Shown: positions 12,801 to 24,851, counted from the first letter of the stretch. The stretch: 64,000 nucleotides of DNA from Corylus avellana (GCF_901000735.1 NC_081550.1:2686669-2750668); one strand, 5' to 3'. Notes: generated from the letters alone by a model not told the origin. Translations and numbers: made by a program.

Positions 12801-15800
12801 ATAGAAAAAGAAATTTGCAAATACCACACAAGAGTTTTGCAAGTAATGCGTACATGAAGTCTTTGAGATCCTTTCAATGTGGCAGTTACAATGTCAAAAT
12901 CTGAATTGACACAACGTAGGAAGTGATCAGAAGGATTCCTTCTACTTGGACATGGAAAACCCGCTTCAGCAAAGAACTGTAAAAATTTTTAAAAATAAAA
13001 TAACAGATTAGATTACAATCAGAAAGTACTTGGTTCAAATTCGGAATCAAAATAAACCTTTTGAGAGTGGTATGAGTTTATTCTCTAACATGACAACCAT
13101 TTAATGTTAGGATTAAACTCTTGAATTGCAAAGCCATGCTAATGAAAAAGAGGTAGATATGTACTATTATACCTGTACTGCCAACTTTGCTTCTCCGAAA
13201 TACACAGTTTCGCCACTAGATAGTAAGAAGAGGTCATCAAAGAGTGCAAAGACTTCGCTACTTGGTTGGTGAATTGAAGAGATAACAGTCCTTCCATCAC
13301 GTGCAATATTTCTAAGAGTTTGAACAACAAAGAAAGCTGAGGCACTATCAAGGCCACTAGTGGGTTCATCGAGAAACAATAAACAAGGTCGTGTGACGAT
13401 TTCGAGTGCAATGCTTACTCTTTTCTTCTCCCCACCACTTACACCTCTTAAGTGCCAGTTTCCAATCAACCTATCCGCACAATCTTGGAGACCCATTTCA
13501 ATGATTGTTCCCTCCACGATGCTACTGACTTCTTCTTTGGTCATTCTAGTTGGAAGCCTCAAATGTGCCGAGTAAGTTATGGTTTCTCTGACAGTAAGAG
13601 TTCCTAACAACACATCCTCTTGAGTCACATAAGCCTGAAATTTGCACATACAATAGTAAATTAAATTAAAAGAGAATCACTCTACTTGCAGAGTTAAGGA
13701 GACAAAAGGGTCAGCCACCAAATGGCCATTATATATGTTTTGCAGCATTAATTTCATTTAATACAGTATCGATTATTTTGATCTTGAGGTTAAAAAGAAA
13801 AAAAGTTAGCATTTTCAACAAATTTCAACTTGATGTTACAAATAATTTTCAACGTCCAAAGAAATTATGCACATTAGTATTTCATTTTATTTTAGTTAAG
13901 GATTGGAAAGTGATCTAATACTACATTAATCTTTGGTTTTATAACAATTATGAACAATTGGTTGCCAGCTTCAAGAGAATTTGTCATCGTAAGCCTACCT
14001 CCAGGCAGTCGGGTACTTTCAAGATTCTTGCTAGTGCAATCACCTTTAGGTTGTTGCAGAAGCCATTACCCAGATGATAAAACATCACATATTTTAAAGT
14101 GAACCATTGCAATGTGTTAGTCCTTTCACTCAGTTACTCTTTTTGAAATAACCAGTACTCCTACTTGATGATGTGTGGCCCTTTAACAGTGTATCCAGAT
14201 TGACCATTTAAGGAAGCATTGGACAGATGCAACCAATATTGATGAATATATAAATTCAATGACAGATAACAGCCTAAATTGAAGCACCTATAAGGAATAT
14301 CATATTGCAATATGGATCTAAATGCGACCTATGTAGAAGATTTCAAGCCATGTATAAGATTTAAACAATTTCTTCATTTCTTTTCTGGCATGGAATTCGT
14401 GGAGTCTTCAGATGAAAATGAAAATGACTGAACATCCTCCAGTTTTTGAATCAAAATCCACGATATGCAAAATTAAGAACCTACACATGATACTTACAAC
14501 AGCACCATAGTCGTCTGCTCTCCTCTTCTTCCCATTTAGAAGAATATTTCCAGTCATGATAACATTTCTTGAGAGTCTACCTGTGTCAAGATCAAGGATT
14601 GTAAGTGTAAAAATGTGTATGAGAAAATAACTTTATTTTTTTTTCTTTTTCATTTTTTACTTCTTTTGCCAAGCAACAAGAACTAAACATTACATTATCA
14701 GCAGGCAACCTAGAGTAGAAGAGAAGCTTGTCTTCAGCTATAAAGACATGGTGCCATCTGGTTTACAATGTTTGGTTTATAGAAAGGAAAAAGGAAGACA
14801 ATAATAATAAAAACAAAAAACAAAACAAAACATGGGAAAGATATACAGAAAATTCAGAACATTTTCACTTTAGTGGCCCCTTAAAATTGTTCTTCTACAA
14901 TAGTACATAAATTTTGGAAGGAAAATCAAGGTAAACAAGAAAAATTCAAATTTTCCTTTTCTGTTTTTTTTTTTTTTTTAGTGTTTTTAGACTCTCATTC
15001 CCACTTTCTCAACATTTCCAGACAAGGAAAAACTCTAAAACTTCACTTATATATCAACTTTTCTTTAATTTTGCATGTAGAAAGTATTTAGGTAAAATCA
15101 CCTAGGGAAAAACACTAGCCACATCTGCGTTATCATCCAAAAAATACTAGTCAATTTAAAGTTTTCTTAGAATCATTTATAAAGCTCAATTTTACCTAAT
15201 AAGTAAACAAATGTGGGACTTATACTTATCAAAAAAAAAATGTGGGACTTACCACCCACAGATCTCTTTATAGACCAGCCTTTCTATGTGGATTACTCAT
15301 TTTTCCAATATGAAACTGGGGTGTTACAGACTTCAACAACATTAAACATAATCCTTATTTCATACCAATTTGGTCATAATCTCATGCAATTTAGAGGATT
15401 GAAAACTGAACCGGCTAAGACTTCACTTCAAGCTGGTGCTGCCAAATATATATTTTACATACTACAAGGCGGATCAACTCATACAAATGAGTTGAATGAA
15501 TTGTTAAATCAACATTTGTCCCAAAGCTTCCTTTTTTTATTTTAGGAAAACATTTGTGCCAAAAGCTTAAGTTGATAAGAATTAGTTGATTTTAATCATT
15601 TAATTAATATTTTTAACATTTTTCCTCACGTGTCATGTGTGTACTCAAATTTTTCATAAGAAGTCGGGTCCAACATGTGAAATATTTAATTGAATTGGAT
15701 GTGAATGAAGGAGACAGTTAGGTTCGAACTCAAGACCTTAATTAGTTACAATATCATGTTAAATCAACACTTATCCTAAAAGCTTAAACTAATTAGAAAT

Positions 15801-16918
15801 TATTTATTTTAATTATTTAATTAATATTCTAACGTGAACAACCTACTAGACATATGGTCCCTAATTAGGCCAAGAGCTACAAAATTAGTCAGCTATGAAG
15901 TAATTTTTCCCCAGCTGTCTATTTCAAATTAGCTCTATGATAATTATGGTGGTCCAATTGATGAAGCATTTGGCCTTTCATTCACTAAAAATATTTTCCT
16001 TTTTCGTCCTCAAAGTTACAGCTACACTAGATCTTAGCCATAAATTGGATAAAGCTACTCCTATTCCACTTAAGGATAAAGAATTAATCAAATTTGTGTT
16101 ATAACTTGACGGGACTATTTCACTACTCCCTTCTGGGAAACCTTCCTTCTTGATTAATCATTTTTTTCCACCAACCCCAATTCGATTGTCTTCTCCTTAC
16201 TAAAAGAAAAAAGATTGATAAAGGGGTTGATGACAAAGGGAAACAAAGACGAATTCTGAAATTTTGGACAAATACTGTTGCACTAAGTTGGCTAAAAATT
16301 TGAAGATTATGAATATATAATTCAAGTTAAGGAAGGGAAAGAGTAGTATATACTAAATTCATTATTTTAATCAGAACCCATTGCTATATATATTTCCAAA
16401 ACACCAAAAAAAAAAAAAAAAAACAGAGTTTCATAAAATAGGAATCTCAGGAGTTTCTGGATGCACAGACATGCTATCCCAACAAAAGTAATGAAACCCT
16501 ATATATAAAGAGGAACTCCAAAAACCAAAAAAAGTAAAGAAAGGAAACTCTTTTTCTTTTCTTTTTTCTTTTTTTGGCTACTTATATGCACCCAGAAAGA
16601 GGAAAATTTGAAATTTCCCTGCAAAGTGGATTTAAGAACAAAACAGAGAGGGGGGAAGAGAGTGACAAAACCTGCTAATGAATCAAGGAGAGTGGACTTC
16701 CCAGACCCAGAAGGACCCATTATAGCCATGATCCTACCAGGCTCAGCAAACCCACGAAGCCCATGAAGCAACCTCCTGGTTGGTTTATTCCCGAAGTTTG
16801 GCAGCACCACCGTCAGATCCTCCCACACCAAGTAAGTCCCTCTCTCAGCTCCATTCACAGACACGTTCCGTTCACCGTCTCCACCGCTGTAACTACTACT
16901 CCCCACCTCTATCTCCAT
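9896..16918 (-). CDS. ABCG half-transporter, copy 2 (ABCG12/15-like), nine exons
   Basis: Second half-size ABCG transporter. Coding exons on the minus strand: 16672-16918, 14498-14580, 13173-13634, 12854-12976, 12409-12540, 11914-12198, 11540-11812, 11311-11418, 9896-10258. Every junction is GT-AG and in frame, giving 691 residues, close to the usual 685-695 for ABCG12/15. Motifs: Walker A GPSGSGKS (about 68-75), TQED (114-117), signature VSGGE (175-179), Walker B LLFLDE (195-200) and SSIHQP. A membrane domain follows from about 395, and the C-terminus reads [12 protein letters not shown]. Exons 3 to 8 have exactly the same lengths as in the copy at 1985-6763 (462, 123, 132, 285, 273 and 108 bases), which shows a tandem duplication. 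The start is the first in-frame ATG (MEIEVGSSS). Likely role: export of cuticle or pollen-wall lipids, inferred from the clade. Copies 1 and 2 could pair with each other or with an ABCG11-type partner. Confidence 0.94.
15502..15834 (-). mobile_element. Miniature LTR element (SMART/TRIM-like), family B copy 1
   Basis: This lies in intron 1 of ABCG copy 2. Two direct copies of a short terminal repeat that begins TGTTAAATC on the plus strand lie at 15502-15618 and 15757-15834. The first is lengthened by a local duplication. The interior (15619-15756) contains CTCACGTG and GGTTCGAACTCAAGACC. Read on the minus strand, the repeat ends GATTTAACA and a degenerate primer-binding-like TGATATTG follows. 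The same arrangement recurs at 19608-19875 and 48291-48484. No coding capacity. Confidence 0.6.
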
Positions 16919-18594
16919 AGCTCCCACCACCTAAACCTCTTGAGCTGAAGATGAAGAAGAAAAATCACCCATAAGAAGAAAAATATAGAGGAAGAAGAAC
17001 ACGCCCATTTTGCCTATTTACACATGCGGTAGAACAACGGCCACCAGACAACCACCAAGCAGCTGCCCCTTGAATGGATGTGCATTCAAACATTATGATG
17101 AGAGAGAGTGTGTGTGTGTTTTGCATGCATGTGTAAGAGAGTTAATGGTGTGGGTTACAACGGTTCAGATGGGTGGCAAGTGAGGAATTTAATGTGCTGG
17201 GTCAGCGTGAGCAGGATATTATATTACTCTTCAATTACCTTTTAACACAATCAATTCATTAAAAAAAAAAAAAAACTAATTAAGTTTATTTAAAATCGGT
17301 GGCACAATTTTATTTTATATTTCTCTAAAATGAGTTGATTTTTTAAAAAAAATTTTAAATTATAGTCTAGATTGCTCTAAATTGATAGTTGTTCTCAAAA
17401 CACTTGATTTTAATACATATGTTTTAAACAAAAATGATATATAATGGATGAGGAATAGACGAGGATCGAAAAATAACAAAGTTCTTTTTAAAAATATATA
17501 TGAGAATGCACATGATCTGTTAATCATATTAAAAATGTAGGTATATTTTAAAAATATTTATTAGTTTAATAAATTATATTAAATGAATGGTTTTCCATCC
17601 AACTTGGAGGTTCTTAAACTAAATATCTACCTAAAAAAGAGACTTTTTTTTTAATTTTTTTTCCCTGTTTGTTTCTGAACACAATTAAGGCTGTTTCTTT
17701 CACATATCTTAATGTCGATGGATGCTTATAACTAAATATGCACAAGAAAGAGACTTCATTGGATCATATCTTAACTAAAAAAACTTACCTTACTAATTTT
17801 TTATACTTTTTTAGAAAATAATATCTATGTAAGATCAAAAGAACACCACGGTTTTACTATGCAAGAACTCCATTCCTATAAAAATGGGAAATGCCCTATT
17901 GTGCGATTTGATCTATTGATTTATGTAATTGGAAGTAACCAATTAAGTTTAAAATGAAACCTAAAAATCGAGTACTAGTCCAATTTGAGTACTTCTACAA
18001 GATAGACCTTGACATAAAACTGAAAGAGGGACTGCAGTAAGTGATTGAGATCAATAGTTCCTCATATAAAATAATTGAAGCGCCCCTTGTTTCAAAGAGA
18101 TGAGGAGAGTTATTCACATTTCATTTGATGATAAGAGGTAAATTGAAAGCTAAGAAGTGGTAATTCTAAGGATTCCCCTGGATGAAAATTTCTACTAGTA
18201 TTCTCTTAATGTTCTCTTAATCTTACGATGGTATTGTTTTCTAAAAAAACAAAACAAAAGAACTCACCCCACCAATTCTCTCATATATTCATGTAGGATC
18301 ATAAGAATACCAAGAGGAACCCCAGCATTCCTCTAAGTTTTATGTTTTCTACTATTTGCTTTATATATATATATATAAGTTCTCAAGCTCCTCATGCATA
18401 GTTTTGTAAGGATAAAAATTTCTTTTAAATTGAATTGAAAAAAGTTTCTTCAACATTAGTGCTATTATTAGAATTTAGAAATATGTCATTCCCAAAAATT
18501 ATAATAAACCTCAATATCACATTTATTCAAGTTTGTACTTGAGTTTTCAAAACCAATTATATATAAAGATAAATTTGCAAAAGTCCATGAAAAC

Positions 18595-18927
18595 TGTTGA
18601 TAAATAGTCTCACATTGTATGTGGATAAGATCTTGAGCATGTTTATAAGGAATGTGCAACCCTCTCTTATTGAACCAATTTTATGAGATGAGTTAGGCCC
18701 ACGAATTTCTTCATGGTATCAAAGCCTACCACAGAACAAATAGGGCCCACACTATTTACCCCGTGACAAGGACCGAAAAAAATACCGACCTGCACATGAA
18801 TGAAGGTTTTGAGGAATAATTTCACATTGATTGTGAACAAGACCTTGGGCATATTTATAAGGAATAGGCAACCCCTTCTCTTATTGAACAGGTTTTATGA
18901 GATGAATTAGGCTCACGAATTTCTTCA
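18595..18927 (+). mobile_element. TRIM retroelement with 5 bp target duplication
   Basis: A 333 bp element with terminal repeats at 18595-18713 (119 bp, starts TGTTGATAAATAG, ends TTCTTCA) and 18807-18927 (121 bp, ends TTCTTCA), clearly homologous with scattered substitutions. Directly after the first repeat is TGGTATCAAAGCC (18714-18726), a near match to the usual plant primer-binding site for initiator tRNA-Met. A purine-rich GAATGAAGG (18798-18806) precedes the second repeat, as a polypurine tract should. The interior is only about 93 bp and codes for nothing. AAAAC lies just outside both ends (18590-18594 and 18928-18932), a 5 bp target duplication. All these parts are seen directly; the TRIM class is inferred from them. 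Confidence 0.85.
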
Positions 18928-19172
18928 AAAACATTTGTTTTCTGAAAATAATATTACTGTCAAAAATATTAGTTATAAGCTATAAATTAAGAAGTCAATA
19001 TAATCACATAATATGTACAATAATAAAATTTATAATTCCAGTTTTTTTATTAATTATTAAAACTTTGAAAGAGCATAAACAAATAAGAATAAAATTAAAA
19101 AGGCGTAATTAATTTAGAATAGGATTACAATAAATAATTATTATTTATGAATAAACGAAACTAATACAAAAT

Positions 19173-19336
19173 TAATGCTCGACACACTTTCACTTCTAAC
19201 ACACTCACTTTCACACTCTCTGATATGGATTTTAAACCACTATTAAATTTGTAATGGATTATTGTTAGATTTTGATTAAATTATAATTTTAAAAGTCACG
19301 TTAGGGAGTACAAGGGTGAGAGTGTGAGTAGCATTA
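19173..19336. mobile_element. MITE, inverted repeat ends
   Basis: The ends are TAATGCTCGACACAC on the left and, in reverse, TAATGCTACTCACAC on the right, and the similarity continues inward for about 35 bases. The AT-rich centre has no frame. It lies next to a second, related element at 19361-19534. Confidence 0.55.
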
Positions 19337-19360
19337 CTCCTAATGCAAATGAGAAAAATT

Positions 19361-19534
19361 AGAGACACTCTCACTTCCACACTCTTAAGTGCAGTCTCTC
19401 TGACGTGGCATTCAAAATGATTATTAGATTTTGGATAAATCATTATTGGATTTTAGATTCAATGGTAATGTTTACTAACACATCAAAAAATATGAACTTA
19501 AAAGTGTGAGAATCAAAGTGTATATAGTGGCTCT
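19361..19534. mobile_element. MITE, inverted repeat ends
   Basis: The left end AGAGACACTCTCACTTCC pairs with the right end, read in reverse as AGAGCCACTATATACACTTT, and the similarity continues into CACACTTTTAA. Both ends carry the CACTCTCAC-type motif seen in the neighbouring element at 19173-19336, so the two may belong to one family. Confidence 0.5.
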
Positions 19535-19607
19535 GATTGGTAAATGATTGTGTAGTGGAATTTTTTTTTTTTTTAATAGTAATAACTAATAAAAAGTGAT
19601 TAGTGTA

Positions 19608-19875
19608 GGTTAAATCACCATTTGTCTTAAAAGTTCAAGCGGATAGGAAGAGATAAGTTTAATCATTTAATTAGCACTTTAACATTTTTCTCACACGTGG
19701 GCTAAGATTTCTTTTTAATAGGTGATGTCCAACACACAAAATATTTAATTAAATGAATTGTGAATTGTAGAGTCAAGTTTTAAACTCTTTGATATCATGT
19801 TAAATCATATACTTGTCATAAAAATTTAAGCTAATATAAATATATAAATTTAATCATTTAATCAGCAATTTAACA
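19608..19875 (-). mobile_element. Miniature LTR element (SMART/TRIM-like), family B copy 2
   Basis: The best preserved member of family B. Terminal direct repeats are 19608-19684 (77 bp) and 19798-19875 (78 bp). The interior is about 113 bp and includes CTCACACGTGGG and a GTCCAACAC block. On the minus strand the second-listed repeat ends in ATTTAACA and is followed at once by TGATATCAAAGAG, similar to the initiator tRNA-Met primer-binding site TGGTATCAGAGC. Total length is only 268 bp, with no coding capacity. A convincing target duplication was not seen. Confidence 0.65.
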
Positions 19876-20660
19876 ATATAAAATAGAGATAAGTTTTTAA
19901 AGTTGATTTTTAAAAAAATTAAAAAAGAAAAAAGAAAAAAAAGTTAATTGCCATATGGAGCCTGATTTCTCAATATCAAAGTATAGATAAAGTGTAGATA
20001 AAGTGATGGGAAAGGGATTAATTACAAAATCCAAGGCTGGACCCCCAACCTCCACTGTGGTAAAGTTATAGCTATTAGCTACTAGCCAGTTGGCCTGTAA
20101 GATATAATATAGTACTCGAAATAATTATTTATCTATCAATTATCTGATTACTCTTTCTCATGTAACTTTACCATTAGGACCCACCTAAGTAAATATTTAT
20201 CCAATGGTGTGATTTTATAAAGGGAAGATGAAAAAAATTGAAAGAACGACAAGAGTAGATGCTATAGCATTTCTCTTCAAATGGTCGAGACCTAAAAAAT
20301 AATATCTATCAATTTACTATCTTACCTATTTTCAATCGAGCTCAATACGAAAAATGAGTCGATGAGGGCATCCCTCAAAGGGAAACAAGTTATGAGGGAA
20401 TGCCACCTTCTATAAGAGTTTGCCTACCTTTGGCACTTGTCTTGATAAGCCCGACTGCCAAACAAAGACAAGAAGATATTATAAAGGTGTGGAGATCTAC
20501 ATCACACATACGGTTTCTCGAAAGATCGTAACATTTATTGTCTGCATTATATCCCCATTCTTTGCCAACCTCACTTTTGTTAACTTAACCATTGAAGATG
20601 GTTATGTTGTCACTCCTCGTGTGCCACTTTGACCTTAATCCTTTTGGGTAAAACAAAATA

Positions 20661-20765
20661 GCACACGGCGTGCTTTGCACGCCAGTGCAAATTTTTTTTT
20701 TTTTTTTTGTATTAAAATATTAAAAAAAAAAATTTTCCTTCACGGCGTGCATAGCACGCCGCGTA
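20661..20765. repeat. GC-rich inverted repeat around a poly(T)/poly(A) core
   Basis: The left arm ACACGGCGTGCTTTGCACGCC (from about 20664) and the right arm, read in reverse as ACGCGGCGTGCTATGCACGCC, are near copies. Each arm also contains a shorter self-complementary CGTGC-N-GCACG core. The centre is a T run followed by an A run. It is probably a small MITE. It stands out by GC content from the AT-rich surroundings. Confidence 0.6.
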
Positions 20766-22932
20766 CTCCCAATCAGGTCTCCTTTTACCAAGTTTACTTT
20801 ATTGGGTGTTGAGCGTACTAACATGATAAAATATTTTTTATTTAATTTAAAAATAATAATATAACTTAAAAAATCTAAAAATTATAAAAAGAAAATATTT
20901 ATCTCAAGAGTCAAATTCAATGTTTATGAATTTGGTCAATATTTAATTTCCTTGTGATTTTATGCATGTCATTGTCAAGGTTTGTATAGTCAATGACTCA
21001 ATGGCAACATAGGGGTGATGCTAGGGTTTAAATGATCCACAGAATGGAAAGCATCTAACACCACAAAATGGATAATTTTTATTTCAAATGAAATGGAAAG
21101 GGTCTTATTCTCAACGCTAGAAGCCCAAGGCTTTAACTAATTAATGGTGGTTAGGAAACAGGTACCTCACATACATTAATGTTGTAAATCATATCTCATA
21201 GGGAAAAAAAAAGGGAATAGGGCAATCCAAATCAATCATATTCACATCAGTGCAGAAAACACTTAAAATTATTGAAAATGAATCAAATAAACGATTTGGT
21301 ATTTTGAAAAGGGGTATGAATTTCAAAAGGTTTATTAAATCAGTACCAAAAATGTGACACAGACTTCAAAAGATTTCTTAACCCTATCAATATTTGAAAC
21401 AGTATAACCAAAAATTACGAAAAAGTTTCCGAACCTTAAGGTTCCACAACATTTTAATGTTGTATTTGAGAGTCCTCTTGTAAGGAAAAATACAAAAACA
21501 GCTGCCACAAACATTTCTCTCTTAATGCATATCAAAATTTGTATCAATTCTGTAATAAACGGATAAATTTTTATGTTTAGGAATAAATTTTTCTAACCAG
21601 CCTATTAAACTGGCATGTGTAAAAAGTCATGAGAAAATTATCACATGTATTTTGAACAAATATCAGTTTAATAATTTGAGATAAAGAAATTTATTTCTTT
21701 CCACCCAATTTAATAATAAAATTATATATTTGGATGTATAGTCCCCTCTAATAATGCATATATAATGTTGCAAATAAATAATGGTTACTCGTGATAAAGA
21801 AAAAAATCAAAATAAAGAAGGAAGACAACGACAACCAAAATAGTGTGCTTTTAACCCATATGTACGTTAACCTGCGAAAAATAGGTACGGCATGCTGAAT
21901 TCGACTAAAGATATATATATATATATACTAGATTTTTTTTTTAAAAAAATATTTTCTTTCTTCTGGGATTTTTTTAAGGGGTGGAATTGGGTGCTATGAT
22001 CATAGAGTTGTCGGTGGTATTTAAAATGGATATACTTTAAGAGGTGTTTGGGGGATGTATTAGTGCACCCACAAGGGATTGTAGCCAAGTGGAGACATTA
22101 GCGTCTCGATATTATTCGAAGAGTAATGTTACAGATTATTTTTATATCTTTTCATAGAGTTTGAAAAAACGTTCTTAACTCATTCTTCAACCAAACACTA
22201 ACTTAAGTATCGTATCAGATTAATTATTCACGGGCGCACCGAACAAAGTTTTCTATGCTTTACTCTTTAACTTTGCTGCAGTTTTCCTCGACCTAGAGTT
22301 GGGTGTTTGATGTTGGCACCATTTGTGGGAACCAATTGTATCACTCCGATCCCTAAGATTAAAAGGTTGTATGCCAAACACTAGAGGTCGATGAGTAACC
22401 GTTTGTCTCTCTATATGATTTTCTAAACATGGGAGATGGACAAGAGTATATTCTATTTATCTAGAACAACTTATCAGATTAATTTGTAGAAAAATTTATA
22501 ATAAAAATTGTAGTTCTCCCAAGCATGTTTCCTTGGGATAAATCACAGCAAATTTGTGCAAGAACATGGAGAACATGAACATAATGTCATGCACCTTGAA
22601 ATCTAAAGGACTATTCCAACCTTAAAAATCTGTTGATTGTGCTTGGTCCAAGAAGTTGCGGAGAGGAGGGGGTCATCAATCATCCTCATCCCCATTAAAT
22701 GAAAGATTTTACTTTTTAAATTAATTAGTACTTAGTGACTTTCCTAAAAAAAAAACAATTTAGTGATGAACTTGTCAATTATAGGCTCTTAATTATTTTA
22801 TAAATTATAAACAATCACTTCAATTTGTTGTAAAAACTATAGTGTTTCATGAAAATTCTTAGTTGATTTAATTAATATTATAACACTTTATCTCACGTAT
22901 AAATTCAAGCACTTTCTTAATAATTGAGACCC

Positions 22933-23353
22933 CGAAAACCTAGAGAGAAAAAATTGTGAGGGAGGAGGGAGCATTTCCCCTCCCCTCCTACTCCTCTTTT
23001 CTTTCCTCTGCTGCTCTCCTTGTTTTTTCCTTTCTTTTTTCAATTTTTTTTTTCTTTTTTTTTTTCAACTAGTCCAGTTGCTCCGGCCATCCATTTGCTT
23101 ATGATGCGCTGCCTCTATTTGCCCTCCACTGTGTTGCGCCACTCTTCGCCTCCCTGAAATCGGTTGGGTTTTAGATATAATTTTTCAAAACTAGATCTAG
23201 TCTCCTCAATTGGTTTCGCTCAACCACACGCCTACCCATTGTGCTCCTTTGCTCCTCAGCTGTACATCGGCGTAAAACAACTCCATCTCGTCTAGCACGC
23301 GCTGGTCAGTGCACTTCTCCTCCATCGCCTCGGTTGTTGTAGATGTTTGCTGG

Positions 23354-23402
<49 letters not shown>

Positions 23403-23830
23403 GTGTTTTTGTTGTTTGTTTGTTTGTTTTTGAATAAGGGTTTGACTTCTCCATAGATCTACTTTCATGAGTGATATTTGGGCTGAAAGTTTTTGTCCTG
23501 GCCTTTAAGTCAATGAGTATTAGTTTCGGTGTAAGGGTTTCGCTCTTATGACAGAAAAAATAAAAGTTGAAAATATGGGCTACCTATGTATTAAATTGAG
23601 TCTACGTTGATGAGATTTGTTCTATAACTGAAGTTTAGACATGGGTTAGCGAATGTTGAAGTCATAGATATGACTTTATTATAAGATTTTTATGTTTGTC
23701 TCTATGACAATATAATCTCATAGCCATGGCTATGATTTATCAAAGCTCTATACTCTCTCATGTAAGTAATTTGTACTTTTGATCTTTTTTCAATAAATGA
23801 GTATGAAAGATTCCCTAAAAAAAATAATAA
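22933..23830 (+). mobile_element. 0.9 kb retro-insertion with A-rich tail and 14 bp target duplication
   Basis: The sequence AATAATTGAGACCC occurs exactly at 22919-22932 and again at 23831-23844. The 898 bp between them ends in CCCTAAAAAAAATAATAAT, an A/TAA-rich tail, as expected for insertion by target-primed reverse transcription (LINE or SINE type). Its 5' part is C/T-rich; it contains (ATT)n at 23357-23402 and no long open frame. A related sequence lies at about 62930-63470: the two share GGCCTTTAAGTC, a GAAGTCATA-N-ATATG block and TGGCTATGATTT in the same order. It is either a 5'-truncated LINE end or a long non-coding element; I do not recognise the family. Confidence 0.65.
23357..23402. 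repeat. (ATT)n microsatellite
   Basis: A run of about 15 ATT units inside the 0.9 kb insertion at 22933-23830. Confidence 0.95.
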
Positions 23831-24338
23831 TAATAATTGAGACCCAATATGAAGTTTTTGTTTATTAAATTATCATTATCGTAAAAAAATTAAGCTAATA
23901 AAAAATAATTAATTTAATATTCTAATATTTGACACTAACAATTTGTAACTTAATTTTTATTTGCCACGCTGGAATTTAAAATTTACAAAGCAAGTAATAT
24001 TTGTATGTAAATATCTTTCAACAAGCTTACAAAAAAATGGAACAAGATTGACATGAAAAAGAAAACGAAAACTTTCCAAACAAGTAATAGAAGTACTGTA
24101 AAAGGATAAGCCCAAGAATGGAGTAATGAAAGTGAGAAAAAAACAGAGAGAGAGAGAGAGGCAGATGACAGTTTCATTACAAGTATTAGAAAGAAGAAAC
24201 CGACACCATTTGTGGGACCCATAAGCCTGATTCTCCTTCCTACATGACATCATTTGTGTTGAAGAAGGAAGAAGAAGAGAAGATAACGATCCTCTCCCTG
24301 GCCAATAGAAAGTACTGAAGAAGAAGAAGACATTAGAC

Positions 24339-24817
24339 ATGGGGGACTCCTTCTGCCCGGAGTGCAAGCGGGCCACGGAGGTGGTCTTCGACCACTCGGC
24401 GGGGGACACCGTGTGCTCCGAGTGCGGCCTCGTGCTCGAGGCCCACTCCATAGACGAGACGTCCGAGTGGCGGACATTCGCCAACAAGTCGGGCGACAAC
24501 GACCCGGTTCGGGTCGGCGGGCCCTCTAATCCGCTACTGGCCGACGGTGGACTCTCCACCGTGATTTCCAGGCCCAATGGGGGGTCCGGGGACTACTTGT
24601 CGTCATCCTTGGGCCGCTGGCAGAACCGCGGCTCCAACCCGGACCGTTCGCTCATTCAGGCTTTCAAGGCCATTGCCACCATGTCTGACAGGTCTCTCTC
24701 TCTCTCTGTGATTTTTGTTTGGTTGGTGTGAAAGTGAGGAGAAATGAGAGGGAGTTTTTAGAATTTCAGTTGTTTTTCTTGCTTCCTCAGATTTTAAACT
24801 TTCCGTTCAACGGTTAG

Positions 24818-24851
<34 letters not shown>

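Larger units (their letters stand above)
22853..23926 (-). mobile_element. Family B miniature LTR element, broken by a nested insertion
   Basis: Left remnant 22853-22932 carries the end of a family B terminal repeat (TTTAATTAATATTATAACA) and the start of the interior (CTCACGTATAAATTCAAGC). Right remnant 23845-23926 carries the other terminal repeat (from about 23862). Between them is an unrelated insertion at 22933-23830 with its 14 bp target duplication. Removing the insertion would restore a family B layout like that at 19608-19875. The left terminal repeat is degraded. Confidence 0.5.
16919..24338. other. Large intergenic region between ABCG copy 2 and TFIIB
   Basis: About 7.4 kb between divergent genes. 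I find no exon-like frame. It is made of AT-rich DNA and small elements: a TRIM at 18595-18927, two MITEs at 19173-19336 and 19361-19534, a family B miniature LTR element at 19608-19875, an inverted repeat at 20661-20765, and a broken family B element split by a 0.9 kb insertion at 22933-23830. The last few hundred bases at each end should hold the promoters of ABCG copy 2 and TFIIB. Confidence 0.65.

Noticed and set aside
23957..24577. 206-codon minus-strand frame overlapping TFIIB exon 1
   Set aside because: It is the antisense of the GC-rich TFIIB exon 1 and runs on into AT-rich promoter DNA; a shadow of the real gene.
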